A DNA stretch of 55,907 nucleotides from CAYRWR01 sp964537555 (GCA_964537555.1 CAZIAD010000018.1:1-55907), one strand, 5' to 3'. Positions 27,193 through 36,824 are shown, numbered from the stretch's first letter. Made by a program: numbers and translations. The notes: generated by a model not told the origin, from the sequence alone.

Positions 27193-27795
27193 ATGTCTGG
27201 AAATATTATTTTACGGCCTGCCACCCTTCAGGACAATGAATTTATAGCACCCATTGTTTATGAGACTATGGGCTATGGCACCCTGATGCTGGGAACCGAT
27301 AGTAAGAAAGAATGTCTGCGCCGTATTCGCAAGATATTTCTGATACCCGGACACCGTCTCAGCTATGATGGTACCCTGATCCTTGAGGAAAATAATAAAA
27401 AAATAGGTTATATTATGGCCTATCCCTACCATGAGGTGCTGCGCCGGGACCGGCGTTTTGCCTGGATACTGATCCGGCTCAACGGGATCCCGGGTTTCCT
27501 CAGACTGCTATTTACCCACTGGACTCTCCTGGTCAAGGAAGAATGTAAAAGAGGAGAATTCCTTCTCTCTGCCCTGGGTATTGCCCAGTATCAGCAAAAC
27601 CTGGGTTATGCCCGCCAGATGATAGAGATGACTTTAGAATACGCCTGGAGCAGAGATTACAGGATCTGTGCCCTGGTGGTAGACCGGGATAATATACCCG
27701 CTTTAAAACTGTACCAGAAAATGGGGTTCAAAGTGGAAAGCACCTGTGACTGCGATGGTCACCTGATCTCACGTATGATTATGCACAAACCATAA
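27193..27795 (+). CDS. GNAT-family N-acetyltransferase
   Basis: A 200-residue protein beginning ILRPATLQDNEFIAPIVYET, the usual GNAT opening, and carrying the C-terminal acetyl-CoA region (LSALGIAQYQQNLGYARQMI, then DNIPALKLYQKMGFKVEST). The gene starts one base after the pepC stop. The acceptor substrate is unknown. Confidence 0.82.
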   Translation: MSGNIILRPATLQDNEFIAPIVYETMGYGTLMLGTDSKKECLRRIRKIFLIPGHRLSYDGTLILEENNKKIGYIMAYPYHEVLRRDRRFAWILIRLNGIPGFLRLLFTHWTLLVKEECKRGEFLLSALGIAQYQQNLGYARQMIEMTLEYAWSRDYRICALVVDRDNIPALKLYQKMGFKVESTCDCDGHLISRMIMHKP

Positions 27796-27807
27796 AAAGG
27801 AGCGGTC

Positions 27808-28590
27808 ATGGAAATATCATCACAAAAACAGTTTATCAAGCTTCTGCAGGGAGCTCTGGATTCCAATCCTGATATACAGGCCCTGGCTCTGCTCAATACA
27901 CCCGAAGGTCCGGATGAGGTTCCGGGGGCCGGACTCAGCTTTATGCTCATTACCCAAGCCCAAAAACAGGGCTTTTACCGTTCACAAATCAGCTGGCTCC
28001 CCAGGCATGAAGATATCGCTTTTTTCACCCATGATGATACTCATGTGATCAGAGTGTTCTATCAGGACGGACTGCTACTGGATATCTCAGTTTATGATAA
28101 GAGTGAACTCTTTTTGGGCCAGTTCGATAATTATCAATTGCTTTTTGATCATGCCGGATTAAACAGAGATCTGGACCAGGTAGTCCAGATGACACAACTG
28201 CGGGCTCAGACCCATCAGGCACCTCTGGAGATCCTGTGGGAAAGACTGCTCTACACTCTGTACAAGGGCTTATTGAGATCTGATCAAAAAGAAGCTCTGT
28301 CCGCGCACCACCTGCTTACACAGGTAGGGGTGGATATAGTATTACAGCTCCTGATCGCATTACATCCGGAATGGAAGGCCCAGCATCCGGATAGATCTGA
28401 TATCCGATTAGGTTGGAGCAGATTATCACCCCACTGGGACCGGGTGTTAAGCAGGCTCATTACCCTCCCTGCAGGGCAGTTTGTAAAAGAGCTTTGGTAT
28501 GAATTAACAGAAAATATATGTCCCCAGCTCCCCCCTGAATGTAAAAAAGGATCCGACTGGTTTAGCAGGCTGCTGTCGGAGAGGAAGTGA
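27808..28590 (+). CDS. Uncharacterised protein, possibly nucleotidyltransferase-like
   Basis: A 260-residue soluble protein. The first 120 residues (GAGLSFMLIT, then HVIRVFYQDGLLLDISVYD) faintly resemble the aminoglycoside nucleotidyltransferase fold, and the helical C-terminal half would fit its substrate-binding part. The usual GSxxxGxxSDxD signature is missing, so activity is doubtful. It lies 12 bp after one GNAT gene and overlaps the start of the next, so it is part of the same unit. Confidence 0.55.
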   Translation: MEISSQKQFIKLLQGALDSNPDIQALALLNTPEGPDEVPGAGLSFMLITQAQKQGFYRSQISWLPRHEDIAFFTHDDTHVIRVFYQDGLLLDISVYDKSELFLGQFDNYQLLFDHAGLNRDLDQVVQMTQLRAQTHQAPLEILWERLLYTLYKGLLRSDQKEALSAHHLLTQVGVDIVLQLLIALHPEWKAQHPDRSDIRLGWSRLSPHWDRVLSRLITLPAGQFVKELWYELTENICPQLPPECKKGSDWFSRLLSERK

Positions 28591-29063
28591 TTTTGAGTCG
28601 GAATATGGAAATCAGTATGCGCCCCTTCAGAAAGGAATACCAGGATGAGGTGGTCCGGGTCATAGCGTCCTGTTATAGCGAGCTGGGCTGGGAACTGGAC
28701 CCTTCCGGAAAAGATAAAGACCTTCAGTCGATTGCCCGTGAATACCAGGTGGAAAATGGCCAGTTCTGGACCTTGTGGATCGACCGGAAGATATCCGGCA
28801 CTATAGCTCTGCAAAAGCATGGAGACTATTATCACCTGCGTAGATTTTATCTGCTGGCACAGTATAGAAACCGGGGCCTGGGTAAACTGATGGTATCTCA
28901 ACTCCTGGAACATGCCCGGCTCCATGACATCCATTCCATTCAGTTGTCCACCAAAGAAAGGGAGTCCGCCGCATATCACATCTTCTTAAAAGCCGGCTTC
29001 ACAGAGACTACTCATACAGACCTGGCCCTACGCTGCCATATATTCATGAAAAAAGAGGATTAG
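28587..29063 (+). CDS. GNAT-family N-acetyltransferase
   Basis: A protein of up to 158 residues with a clear acetyl-CoA-binding motif (LRRFYLLAQYRNRGLGKLMV) and the C-terminal SAAYHIFLKAGFTET. The start is ambiguous: GTG at 28587 overlaps the preceding stop, while TTG at 28593 and ATG at 28605 are better spaced from GGAGAGGAAG. The stop overlaps the convergent glycosidase stop by 4 bp. The acceptor is unknown. Confidence 0.82.
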   Translation: MILSRNMEISMRPFRKEYQDEVVRVIASCYSELGWELDPSGKDKDLQSIAREYQVENGQFWTLWIDRKISGTIALQKHGDYYHLRRFYLLAQYRNRGLGKLMVSQLLEHARLHDIHSIQLSTKERESAAYHIFLKAGFTETTHTDLALRCHIFMKKED

Positions 29064-30517
29064 GGCCGGCCTTTATAAAAGCGGTAACCCGCTATTGAGC
29101 CGAATTCCGGTAATAAGAGCATGCCCTGGCCTTCTGCCAGCTCAATATCGATAAAACTGCTCTGTATCTTGATACGGGTCCCGGAAAACACATCTTTGAG
29201 AATCATGTTACTATACAGATGTGAATAGGGGATAAATATGCGCACTTTCTTTTTTTTGTTATTGACGTTCAGGGCCACTATCCCTACTTCCCATTCTTTT
29301 TCCCCGGAGCGATAATAAGCTACCAGCCCCTTAGGCAGAGCGGATGAGACCTCTTTCCAGGCTCCGGTCTGAAAGAAGGGATACTCATTACGGATCCTGA
29401 TCAGCTGCCTGTAATAATCTCTCAGATCGCCGTCCCACTGGGATTCATCCCATACCATACCAGCCCGGTTTTGAGGGTCATGCCCTCCCGTCATACCATT
29501 TTCATCACCATAGTACACCATAGGTACCCCCGGCAGGGTAAACTGGAGCAGAAGGCCCAGCTTTAATTTTAAACGATTGTGATGAAATACATCCAAAGCC
29601 CGGGGACAATCATGAGAGGCCAGCATCACCAGAGACTGGCACATTTTTTCCCTGCCGTATTCGTCATAGGAATCCTGGATATTCTTTATAAACTGACGGG
29701 ATGATATCTCTTCATCCAGTAGAGAATATATAGAGTGAGAGACAAAGTAGCTCTGGGTACCATCCAGTATCCGGGCCCACTCTGCTGCAAAATTTGAGAC
29801 CTCCCCTATGAGATAGGCCTCCGGGTTGATCTTTTTGACCTGTTCATTGATCACGGCTGTTACTTCACGCCCCAGATCATTGGCGCAGTCCAGCCGGATA
29901 CCATCCACCCCTTTACGGAGCCAATGGGCTATCACTGAGTCTTCCCCGGTGATAAATGTGGATAAGACCTCCGGGTTCTGGAGATTCAATTCCGGCATAT
30001 TGATGTGGCCGGTCCAGCTTTCATAGTGCACAGGCTCATCAACAAATCGGAAGAATTTGCGGTATTTGGAATGCGGGTCTTTGAGAGCTTCCTGAAAATA
30101 GGGGTGCTCTATAGATACATGGTTTAAGGCCAGGTCAATGATGAGCTTCATATCTTTCTTATGGAGGGTGTCTATCAGTTTCTGAAATACCTCATCATCT
30201 CCCATTCCCGGATCTATAGCTTTATAATCCAGGGCATCATATTTGTGATTACTGGGAGAAATAAAAAAAGGAGTGAGATACACGGTTTTGATCCCCAGTC
30301 TTTCTATGTAGTCCAGCTTTTCCAGTATGCCCCACAGGTCTCCTCCCAGAAACTCTCTGGGAGTATCCGGATGGCGGGTAGGCTTATGGTCCCAGTCCCG
30401 GGGTATAGCATGACGGGGATAGAGCTCTCTTTTTTGATGTATATTGCGATTGAGTCCTATGGCAAATCTGTCTGGAAAGATCTGATAGACCGGTGAATGG
30501 GATATCCAGGAAGACAT
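29060..30517 (-). CDS. GH13 alpha-glycosidase (neopullulanase/cyclomaltodextrinase-like)
   Basis: The 485-residue protein has all four GH13 signatures: region I DLALNH (128-133), region II GIRLDCAND with nucleophile Asp210, region III LIGEV with acid/base Glu239, and region IV ASHDCPR with His302-Asp303. It opens directly at the barrel (VYQIFPDRFAIG) and lacks the N-terminal domain of classical neopullulanases. No signal peptide is present, so it should cleave alpha-1,4 glucans or maltodextrins in the cytoplasm. Confidence 0.92.
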   Translation of the reverse strand: MSSWISHSPVYQIFPDRFAIGLNRNIHQKRELYPRHAIPRDWDHKPTRHPDTPREFLGGDLWGILEKLDYIERLGIKTVYLTPFFISPSNHKYDALDYKAIDPGMGDDEVFQKLIDTLHKKDMKLIIDLALNHVSIEHPYFQEALKDPHSKYRKFFRFVDEPVHYESWTGHINMPELNLQNPEVLSTFITGEDSVIAHWLRKGVDGIRLDCANDLGREVTAVINEQVKKINPEAYLIGEVSNFAAEWARILDGTQSYFVSHSIYSLLDEEISSRQFIKNIQDSYDEYGREKMCQSLVMLASHDCPRALDVFHHNRLKLKLGLLLQFTLPGVPMVYYGDENGMTGGHDPQNRAGMVWDESQWDGDLRDYYRQLIRIRNEYPFFQTGAWKEVSSALPKGLVAYYRSGEKEWEVGIVALNVNNKKKKVRIFIPYSHLYSNMILKDVFSGTRIKIQSSFIDIELAEGQGMLLLPEFGSIAGYRFYKGRP

Positions 30518-30751
30518 AATGATTACTCCTCAGTTCAATAAAAATTATTTTAGCACAGTTTCCTATTTATTAATATCTTAATAGATACTTTTTTTCCATA
30601 AAAGGTTAAAGCCTGTCCGGAATATATTTCTGTAGAATGTGTTTTTTTATTTTCAGACAGAAGGGATATTTTTTTCTTATTCATAAACTAAAAAGTGGTG
30701 TTTTCAATTACATAGAGATATAATAATCCTATCAAAACCTGAGGAATTTAT

Positions 30752-31681
30752 ATGGATAAATCTGAACATACCATAAACCGCGTAGTCAAACTACTCTGTG
30801 TAGAGTCTTCCTACGAAAAGGTTTATCACCCTACCCGTCATGATGAACCCATGCCCAGTATTGATGACCTGGAACGCCTGGTCGAATTGACCAGGGAAGT
30901 GATCTTCCCGGGTTATTTCGGAAATTCAGAGATCATGCCCGAGACTATGAGTTATTACCTGGGTACCAATATAGATAAGATCTATAAGATCCTGTGTGAA
31001 CAGATCAAAAGAGGGTATTGTTTTGACTGTTCTCAGGACGCTCAATGGACTAAAGCTACCTGCACTCATTGCCAGACTATGGCCCGGGACACTGCTGAGA
31101 AGTTTGTAGAGCAGATCCCGGAGATCAGACGCCTGCTTACCTCAGATGTGGAAGCGGCTTTTGAGGGCGATCCGGCAGCCAAAAGTATGGGTGAATCGAT
31201 CTTCTGTTATCCCAGTATAGTCGCCCTCACCAACCACAGGATTGCCCATGCACTGATAAAGCTGGAAGTACCTCTCATACCCCGTATCATATCTGAGATG
31301 GCACATTCCCGTACCGGTATCGATATACATCCGGGTGCCGTGATCGACGAAAAGTTTTTTATAGATCATGGGACAGGAGTAGTGATCGGTGAGACCTGTA
31401 TTATAGGAAAAAATGTACGGATCTATCAGGGAGTGACCCTGGGAGCAAAGAGTTTTCCCATGGATGAAAACGGCAATCCTATCAAAGGAATACCCCGCCA
31501 TCCCGTTGTCGAGGATGGAGTCACCATCTATTCCGGAGCTACTATACTGGGCAGAGTAACGATCGGCCAGGGTTCTGTGATTGGAGGTAATGTCTGGATC
31601 ACCTATGACCTGCCTCCCGGCAGTAAGGTAATGCAGCGAAAGGCTGACCAGACCGCCTTTGTAGATGGCGCAGGCATTTAG
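30752..31681 (+). CDS. cysE: Serine O-acetyltransferase, EpsC type
   Basis: The 309-residue protein has a helical N-terminal domain and a C-terminal left-handed beta-helix of hexapeptide repeats. GIDIHPGA and FIDHGTGVVIGE carry the catalytic His193 and His206, and the GK.VRIYQGVTLGAKS segment is typical of serine acetyltransferases. Two CxxC pairs (Cys90/93 and Cys104/107) in a 20-residue segment may form a zinc knuckle, found in the longer EpsC-type enzymes. It makes O-acetylserine from serine and acetyl-CoA, the first step of cysteine synthesis. Confidence 0.92.
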   Translation: MDKSEHTINRVVKLLCVESSYEKVYHPTRHDEPMPSIDDLERLVELTREVIFPGYFGNSEIMPETMSYYLGTNIDKIYKILCEQIKRGYCFDCSQDAQWTKATCTHCQTMARDTAEKFVEQIPEIRRLLTSDVEAAFEGDPAAKSMGESIFCYPSIVALTNHRIAHALIKLEVPLIPRIISEMAHSRTGIDIHPGAVIDEKFFIDHGTGVVIGETCIIGKNVRIYQGVTLGAKSFPMDENGNPIKGIPRHPVVEDGVTIYSGATILGRVTIGQGSVIGGNVWITYDLPPGSKVMQRKADQTAFVDGAGI

Positions 31682-31691
31682 ATAATCTCAG

Positions 31692-31723
31692 GAGGACTGT
31701 CAATCATGGCAGTCCTCTTTTTT
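31692..31723 (+). terminator. Terminator of cysE, overlapping the MCP stop
   Basis: GAGGACTG and CAGTCCTC form an 8 bp stem with a 10-nt loop followed by six T on the plus strand. The stop codon of the convergent chemoreceptor gene lies inside the loop. Confidence 0.85.
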
Positions 31724-33613
31724 ATCGGTATCCTGATCCCATGTAAAATCGCTGACCAGATCAGATAAGCGATTGACACTCTGAGCATTTGCAGTACTGT
31801 AATCAGCAGCCTGAGTGACTACTGTATCGAGCATGGCCATAGCCGTACTTATTCCGCTTAATCCGGTCTGGGTCTGATCGGAAATATCTTTAAGCTTATT
31901 AAGAGAATCGGTGATCGACTGGATATTCTCACTCATCTGCTCTGAGACTGAATTCATGCCCTGTGATGACTGCACCAGCTCTCCCAGTTTGCTGATAATA
32001 TCCGCACTTTCCCCGGACAGGTCCTGCATAGCATACTGAATGACTATCATACCGGTAGCCACTGCCGTGATATTTTCCAGTATCTTCTGGAAGGTAGCCA
32101 CAGAGTTTTGGGTGAAGCCATGGGAATCGGTGATGTCCTGTACGATCTGCAGGAGTCTTTCACTGATGTTATTGGAATTGATAGTGGTAGCTTCGGCCAG
32201 CTCCCTGATCTCCTGGGCCACCACAGAAAAACCTTCACCTGCTTTGCCGGCATGAGCTGCTTCGATTGCGGCATTCATAGCCAGGAGATTGGTCTGCTCG
32301 GCTACATTATCTATCACACCCATCATTTCCAGGATCACATTAGCTGAGTCCGACACTTTTTCTATCACTTCCAGAGACTTGACCATGTCCCTTTCCCCGG
32401 ATAAAGCAATCTCCTCCAGTTTATGGGCTATTTCCAGTTTCTTTTCACTGTCTTCAGCTGTAGACTGTATAGATTGAGTCATGTTTTTTATAGCAGAAGA
32501 AGCCTCAGAAATCGAAGCCGATTGCTCTTTGATCTTCTGAGCAACATTGGAGATAAAGCTACCCACCTCAATGGAAAACTTATCAGACTTATCTATCTCA
32601 TCGTGAAGTATTTCAAATTTTTCAGTCATTTCATGAGTACTGGCTATAATCTGCTGCATATGAACCCTGGATCTGTCAGTAGAATGAAGCAGGTCATCCC
32701 GCTTATCAGTTGTGTCCTTCACTGAGTCCTGGATATGCTGTATCAGAGACTGGAGGCTATCCAGAAATTTCTGAAAATGATAATTGAGATATCCTAATTC
32801 GTCCCTGGAAGCATCCCTGAGGGAAAAAGTAAGATCACCTGCTCCCTTACTGAAACTCTGAAAGATTTGAGCCAAACCCTGAGCGATATGATTTACAGGG
32901 GTGGTAATCTGGCGAATAATGAGAAAAGCATTGAGAATTGCGGTAGCTGCTAAAATGATCCCTGTCAGTATGACACGGAGGATAAAATCCTGAATAATCA
33001 GCTGTTCTCCTTTATCATAGAGGATGCTGACACAGGCTACAATCAGGGTGATGACTGCACCCAGTATATTCAGAACAAAAGAAATCACCATCTTTTGTTT
33101 AAGATTGAGAAATTTATGGTTTTCTTCCGGCATAGGTATATCACAGGTATATTTTTCCAGGCTCCGGGTATAGAAAATGAAAAATGGAATAGAAAAAAGC
33201 AGAATAAGAGGTATAGCCAGGACCTCTGCCAGAATGAACTGAAAACGGTCCAGAAAAGGATTGTGTAGGGTCTGATCTATCAGTGCTGCAAAAGGGCCCA
33301 GCACACAGTAAAGGGTCATACCCAGAATAAAAGTCCAGGGCAGGGATTTTAAAGCTTTCTGGGCATCTATGAGATTTTCAGGACTGGGATCCTTTCGATA
33401 CCGACCTATGACCTGGACTTTAGAAAATATGAGGATTCCAAGTATAACAAAAAAAGTCAGCATATATATCCACATCCAGGGACTCTGGATGATACGGAAC
33501 AAAGACTTATTATCCCATAAATGGAAAAATAATCCGGAGGAAAGCCATATCAAAGGTGGACTGATAAAACCCAGATAAAACCATAAGTATATTCGGGACC
33601 TGATTTTTTTCAT
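31700..33613 (-). CDS. Methyl-accepting chemotaxis protein
   Basis: A 637-residue chemoreceptor. The ATG at 33613 was chosen because GGAGG lies 4 nt before it; an in-frame ATG seven codons upstream has no such site. The N-terminal 240 residues hold about six membrane helices rather than a classical two-helix periplasmic sensor. A HAMP-like segment follows near 240-290, and the signalling tip NLLAMNAAIEAAHAGKAGEG is highly conserved. It should cluster with CheA and CheW and steer motility from a membrane-borne signal. Confidence 0.92.
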   Translation of the reverse strand: MKKIRSRIYLWFYLGFISPPLIWLSSGLFFHLWDNKSLFRIIQSPWMWIYMLTFFVILGILIFSKVQVIGRYRKDPSPENLIDAQKALKSLPWTFILGMTLYCVLGPFAALIDQTLHNPFLDRFQFILAEVLAIPLILLFSIPFFIFYTRSLEKYTCDIPMPEENHKFLNLKQKMVISFVLNILGAVITLIVACVSILYDKGEQLIIQDFILRVILTGIILAATAILNAFLIIRQITTPVNHIAQGLAQIFQSFSKGAGDLTFSLRDASRDELGYLNYHFQKFLDSLQSLIQHIQDSVKDTTDKRDDLLHSTDRSRVHMQQIIASTHEMTEKFEILHDEIDKSDKFSIEVGSFISNVAQKIKEQSASISEASSAIKNMTQSIQSTAEDSEKKLEIAHKLEEIALSGERDMVKSLEVIEKVSDSANVILEMMGVIDNVAEQTNLLAMNAAIEAAHAGKAGEGFSVVAQEIRELAEATTINSNNISERLLQIVQDITDSHGFTQNSVATFQKILENITAVATGMIVIQYAMQDLSGESADIISKLGELVQSSQGMNSVSEQMSENIQSITDSLNKLKDISDQTQTGLSGISTAMAMLDTVVTQAADYSTANAQSVNRLSDLVSDFTWDQDTDKKEDCHD

Positions 33614-33684
33614 CCAGCCTCCATACCTAATCATAACTAATATTAGTCACTAATACAAATAAACAGGGATATGTGTCAAATAAT

Positions 33685-34068
33685 TTAGATCAGATTATTG
33701 ATTAATACTTTTTCCAGAAGACTGTATTTCTCAGGCAGCTTTCTGATCCACTTGTCATATATCTCCAGGACCCGGATAGAATGAGGCTCTTTATATATAA
33801 CAAAAAAAATGACATTGTCTTCCCCGGGAAACTCCAGGATGCTTTTACCAATACTGAAGCGATGGGATTTCTCTACAATCAGTTTATCTATTTTTATTCT
33901 TAAGGATTGAATACGGGGTTTTAACCTGAATTGAAACAGAAAAAAAATCCTGATACGGGATAGTAACACGGTGATATATTGAAAAACATTTATTTTCAGT
34001 TTCTTGTCAGGCAAGTGAAATATCCGGGCTTCCACACAATGGACAGGTCCTTTGTAACTCACCTTCAT
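33685..34068 (-). CDS. Hypothetical protein, start uncertain
   Basis: The frame codes for up to 127 residues of basic, hydrophobic and beta-rich sequence with no recognised domain (FSIGKSILEFPGEDNVIFFV, then RVLEIYDKWIRKLPEKY). The only ATG overlaps the upstream acidic zinc-ribbon gene by 62 bp, and I see no clear Shine-Dalgarno site there. A non-ATG start after 34007 is as likely. Its in-order position behind the acidic protein supports it being real. Confidence 0.45.
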   Translation of the reverse strand: MKVSYKGPVHCVEARIFHLPDKKLKINVFQYITVLLSRIRIFFLFQFRLKPRIQSLRIKIDKLIVEKSHRFSIGKSILEFPGEDNVIFFVIYKEPHSIRVLEIYDKWIRKLPEKYSLLEKVLINNLI

Positions 34069-34369
34069 TCTCTTCTTCTGAGATCAGATCTTCCCACTTG
34101 TGTCCGCATTCCTCACACACCAGTGTGGCTTCAATATCATCCTCAGGTACCAGAAGGTTTTCTTCCAGCTCGTCATCATCCAGTTCATCCTCATCATCGT
34201 CATCTTCATCTATGTAAAGATCATCCAGATCGTCGAATTCCTCTTCGATATCATCATCGTAATCATCATCTTCATCTCTGATAAAACCATCTACATAGTC
34301 AAAACCATCGATATCGTCGAATTCTGCATCATCAGAAAAATTCTGTCCTGTAATATCTTTGAAATTCAT
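34007..34369 (-). CDS. Very acidic protein with C-terminal zinc ribbon
   Basis: A 120-residue protein. Residues 14-80 are dominated by Asp and Glu with long D/E runs and are probably disordered. The C-terminal 30 residues contain CEECGHKW and CPLCGS, a four-Cys zinc ribbon. The charge pattern resembles acidic tails that mimic nucleic acid or bind basic proteins. No family is recognised, and the low complexity warns against over-reading. Confidence 0.7.
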   Translation of the reverse strand: MNFKDITGQNFSDDAEFDDIDGFDYVDGFIRDEDDDYDDDIEEEFDDLDDLYIDEDDDDEDELDDDELEENLLVPEDDIEATLVCEECGHKWEDLISEEENEGELQRTCPLCGSPDISLA

Positions 34370-34536
34370 AAGCCACTTTCTCCTAGCCTTAATTATGAAT
34401 AGCTATTTAAATCTGTCAAGATTTTTTCGGTTTATGGATTATTTTTTTTATAAATGAATAATTCAAAATAATGCTTGATTTAATTTCGGCTCTTACTTAC
34501 AATAGATTGTGATGTTGAGGTATCAGGAGTCATCAA

Positions 34537-35784
34537 ATGATGAATGAAAATATTTTTGTTGCCCGCCAGCCTATTCTAAACCGCTATCAGGAAATATTCG
34601 GTTATGAATTATTGTTCAGGCAAAATAATGAAACTAACCTGGCTGTGATTCATTCAGATATGCAGGCTACCTCCCGGGTTCTGGTCAATGTGCTTAATAA
34701 TATCGGCATCGAAAAGATGATAGGGAACAAGATCGGATTCATCAATATTGACGAGTCTTTCATCAAATCGGGGATCATGAACGGCCTGGACAAAGAGCAT
34801 TTTGTGTTTGAGATCCTGGAGCATACTCAGCTGGATGCCGTACTGGCTCAGAAAATACGCAACATGGCAGAAGACGGCTACACCTTTGCCCTGGATGATT
34901 TTATCATCAATGAATCCATGATCAAGAATTTTAGTCCCCTGTTTGATATCATTAAATATGTAAAAATCGATCTTTTTCAAAATAATAAAGATACTCTGGA
35001 ACAAAAATTAAAGATCTTTAAACCCTATCCCACCAGCCTGCTGGCAGAGAAAGTCGAGACCATGGAAGACTTCAAGATGTGTAAAAAGCTTAATTTTGAT
35101 TACTACCAGGGATATTTCTTTGCCAAACCCAATATCATCGAAGGACGTTCCATTGACCCTGCCCGTATGGCTATTATGGAAATGGTACGCCTGCTACAGT
35201 CTGACCCCAGCGTGGAGCAGGTAGTAGATGCATTCAAGATACACCCCGATCTTACCGTCAACCTTTTAAAATTTATCAATTCAGCTGCTATATTTACCCG
35301 CAGCCGCATTTCTTCTGTAAGACAGGCTGTGGCCCTTATCGGCCAGAAGCAGCTGATGCAATGGCTTCTCCTCATGATGTATGCCGGCCATAGTGGAGCC
35401 AAAGGTTCAGGGCCGCTCTTTATTACCGCATCTCAGCGGGCCAAGACCATGGAAGAGATCTTGAAAAACTCTATGGGTATCAAAAACAGAGACGACCTGG
35501 ATGTGGCATTTTTGGTGGGAATTTTGTCGCTCCTGGATACCCTGTTCCAGATGCCTATCACTGAAATCTTGAGAGAACTCAATGTCGGGACTGATGTACA
35601 GGAAGCCATTACTGACCACAAGGGTACTTTGGGCCAGTTACTCCTCTTAGTGCAAAAGGCTGAAAAGCAAAGTACCATTGAGATGGATCTTCTCATGAAA
35701 GACCTGAAACTCAGTATGAAAGACTTTTCTCAGGCTGCCTTAAACAGTTTTGAATGGACCGCCAAACTCCAGCAATTCCTCTAG
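34537..35784 (+). CDS. EAL-HDOD domain protein
   Basis: A 415-residue protein in two halves. The first (1-200) is an EAL-type phosphodiesterase fold (FVARQPILNRYQEIFGYELL, FALDDF, VKIDL, LAEKVET, YYQGYFFAKP). The classical EAL motif reads ELL and the DDFG motif DDF, so cyclic-di-GMP hydrolysis is doubtful. The second half is an HDOD domain (VNLLKFINSAAIF, RQAVALIGQKQLMQWLLLMM) as in YuxH-like proteins. AGGAG stands 7 nt before the first ATG. It opens a cyclic-di-GMP and chemotaxis neighbourhood, probably as a signalling scaffold. Confidence 0.88.
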   Translation: MMNENIFVARQPILNRYQEIFGYELLFRQNNETNLAVIHSDMQATSRVLVNVLNNIGIEKMIGNKIGFINIDESFIKSGIMNGLDKEHFVFEILEHTQLDAVLAQKIRNMAEDGYTFALDDFIINESMIKNFSPLFDIIKYVKIDLFQNNKDTLEQKLKIFKPYPTSLLAEKVETMEDFKMCKKLNFDYYQGYFFAKPNIIEGRSIDPARMAIMEMVRLLQSDPSVEQVVDAFKIHPDLTVNLLKFINSAAIFTRSRISSVRQAVALIGQKQLMQWLLLMMYAGHSGAKGSGPLFITASQRAKTMEEILKNSMGIKNRDDLDVAFLVGILSLLDTLFQMPITEILRELNVGTDVQEAITDHKGTLGQLLLLVQKAEKQSTIEMDLLMKDLKLSMKDFSQAALNSFEWTAKLQQFL

Positions 35785-35785
35785 A

Positions 35786-36382
35786 TCAACACAGCATACC
35801 CAGACACAACCCCTCTTTGCCGAAACAGATCTGTTTATTATAGATGATCTTATTATCAGCTTTCAGCCTGAGTCCTGTGCTCAGGAAAACCTGGGGTATC
35901 TTCAGAGCATCCAGAGCCTTCCATTTTTTTCTGACCACGGTGATCCTGTGGCCCCACAGGAGATTGGCCAGCTCACTGACAGCATCCAGATACACATCCT
36001 CAGACTGTTGTGCCAGAGCTATATCCCAGAAATGGCTGATGAGTTTTAAGAGCAGGGGCCGGTCCAGACTTAGAAAAAACAAAGTGCCTTCATTGTCCGG
36101 CGAGATGAGTATGGCTGTGTAATCCCGTAATTGTACTACTTTGGCCTGCTTTAATTTTCTGAATGACAGATCTAATCCACTGGAGAAGAGATCCTTTTTC
36201 AGTAAAAGTGACTGTTCTTCCAGTTCCAGTAATGCCTCTTGTGAAAAATCGTAATGATTTTTGAAAACACAAAAACATTCTGTTTGTATTAAAGTGTGAG
36301 CCGATTGATTCAATTGATTGTATAAACGAATCTGCATTTGTGCATGCAGATCATCTGGTAAGGATAATTGCAGTGATGCCAT
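35786..36382 (-). CDS. CheX-like protein
   Basis: A 198-residue protein whose second half (VSELANLLWGHR followed by a hydrophobic strand and LKIPQVFLSTGLRL) resembles the helix and sheet of CheC/CheX phosphatases, where the Glu and Asn of the E..N motif are catalytic: both are present here. The N-terminal half is helical and unmatched. It lies 9 bp after a CheY-like gene on the same strand, the arrangement expected for a response regulator and its phosphatase. The stop is one base from the convergent EAL-HDOD stop. Confidence 0.6.
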   Translation of the reverse strand: MASLQLSLPDDLHAQMQIRLYNQLNQSAHTLIQTECFCVFKNHYDFSQEALLELEEQSLLLKKDLFSSGLDLSFRKLKQAKVVQLRDYTAILISPDNEGTLFFLSLDRPLLLKLISHFWDIALAQQSEDVYLDAVSELANLLWGHRITVVRKKWKALDALKIPQVFLSTGLRLKADNKIIYNKQICFGKEGLCLGMLC

Positions 36383-36391
36383 AAAGTCAGT

Positions 36392-36754
36392 CTATCCGAC
36401 GGCCAGTTTCCCCATCACTTCTCTGACTTTTTGTTCAGTGACAGGTTTCAGCACATAATATTTTGCCCCGCTTTTTATAGCGTCTACTACCAGTTCCTTT
36501 TCATCCAGAGAAGAGATCATGACGATCTTCGCATTGGGATCCAATGCTTTTATATCTTTTACCGCCTGTATTCCATCTTTTTTAGGCATATTAATATCCA
36601 TGGTCACAAAATCAGGTTTACTGCTTTTATATTTTGCTACCGCGTCTTCACCATCCACTGCTTCTTCAGCTATGATATAGCCCTCTTTTTCAAGAATGCT
36701 TCTGAGTGTCTTTCTCATTACCATAGAATCATCTACGATCAACACACTGGACAT
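36392..36754 (-). CDS. CheY-like response regulator
   Basis: A 120-residue stand-alone receiver. It has the acidic pair in VLIVDDSMVMRK, phospho-acceptor Asp53 in VTMDINMP, the Ser of MISS and Lys of KPV. No output domain follows. With the CheX-like gene 9 bp downstream it probably acts in chemotaxis or a related signalling path by phosphorylation-dependent protein binding. Confidence 0.92.
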   Translation of the reverse strand: MSSVLIVDDSMVMRKTLRSILEKEGYIIAEEAVDGEDAVAKYKSSKPDFVTMDINMPKKDGIQAVKDIKALDPNAKIVMISSLDEKELVVDAIKSGAKYYVLKPVTEQKVREVMGKLAVG

Positions 36755-36824
36755 GAATGGCCTCCTTTAAAATCTCAGCTATAATAAATATAAAAGCAAA
36801 AAGAGTATTTGTCAATGCAAAACT

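Noticed and set aside
27808..28590. Antibiotic nucleotidyltransferase (resistance gene)
   Set aside because: The resemblance is weak and the catalytic GSxxxGxxSDxD signature is missing.
28284..28979. A 231-residue minus-strand frame
   Set aside because: It overlaps two plausible plus-strand genes in the opposite direction and has low-quality composition; shadow frame.
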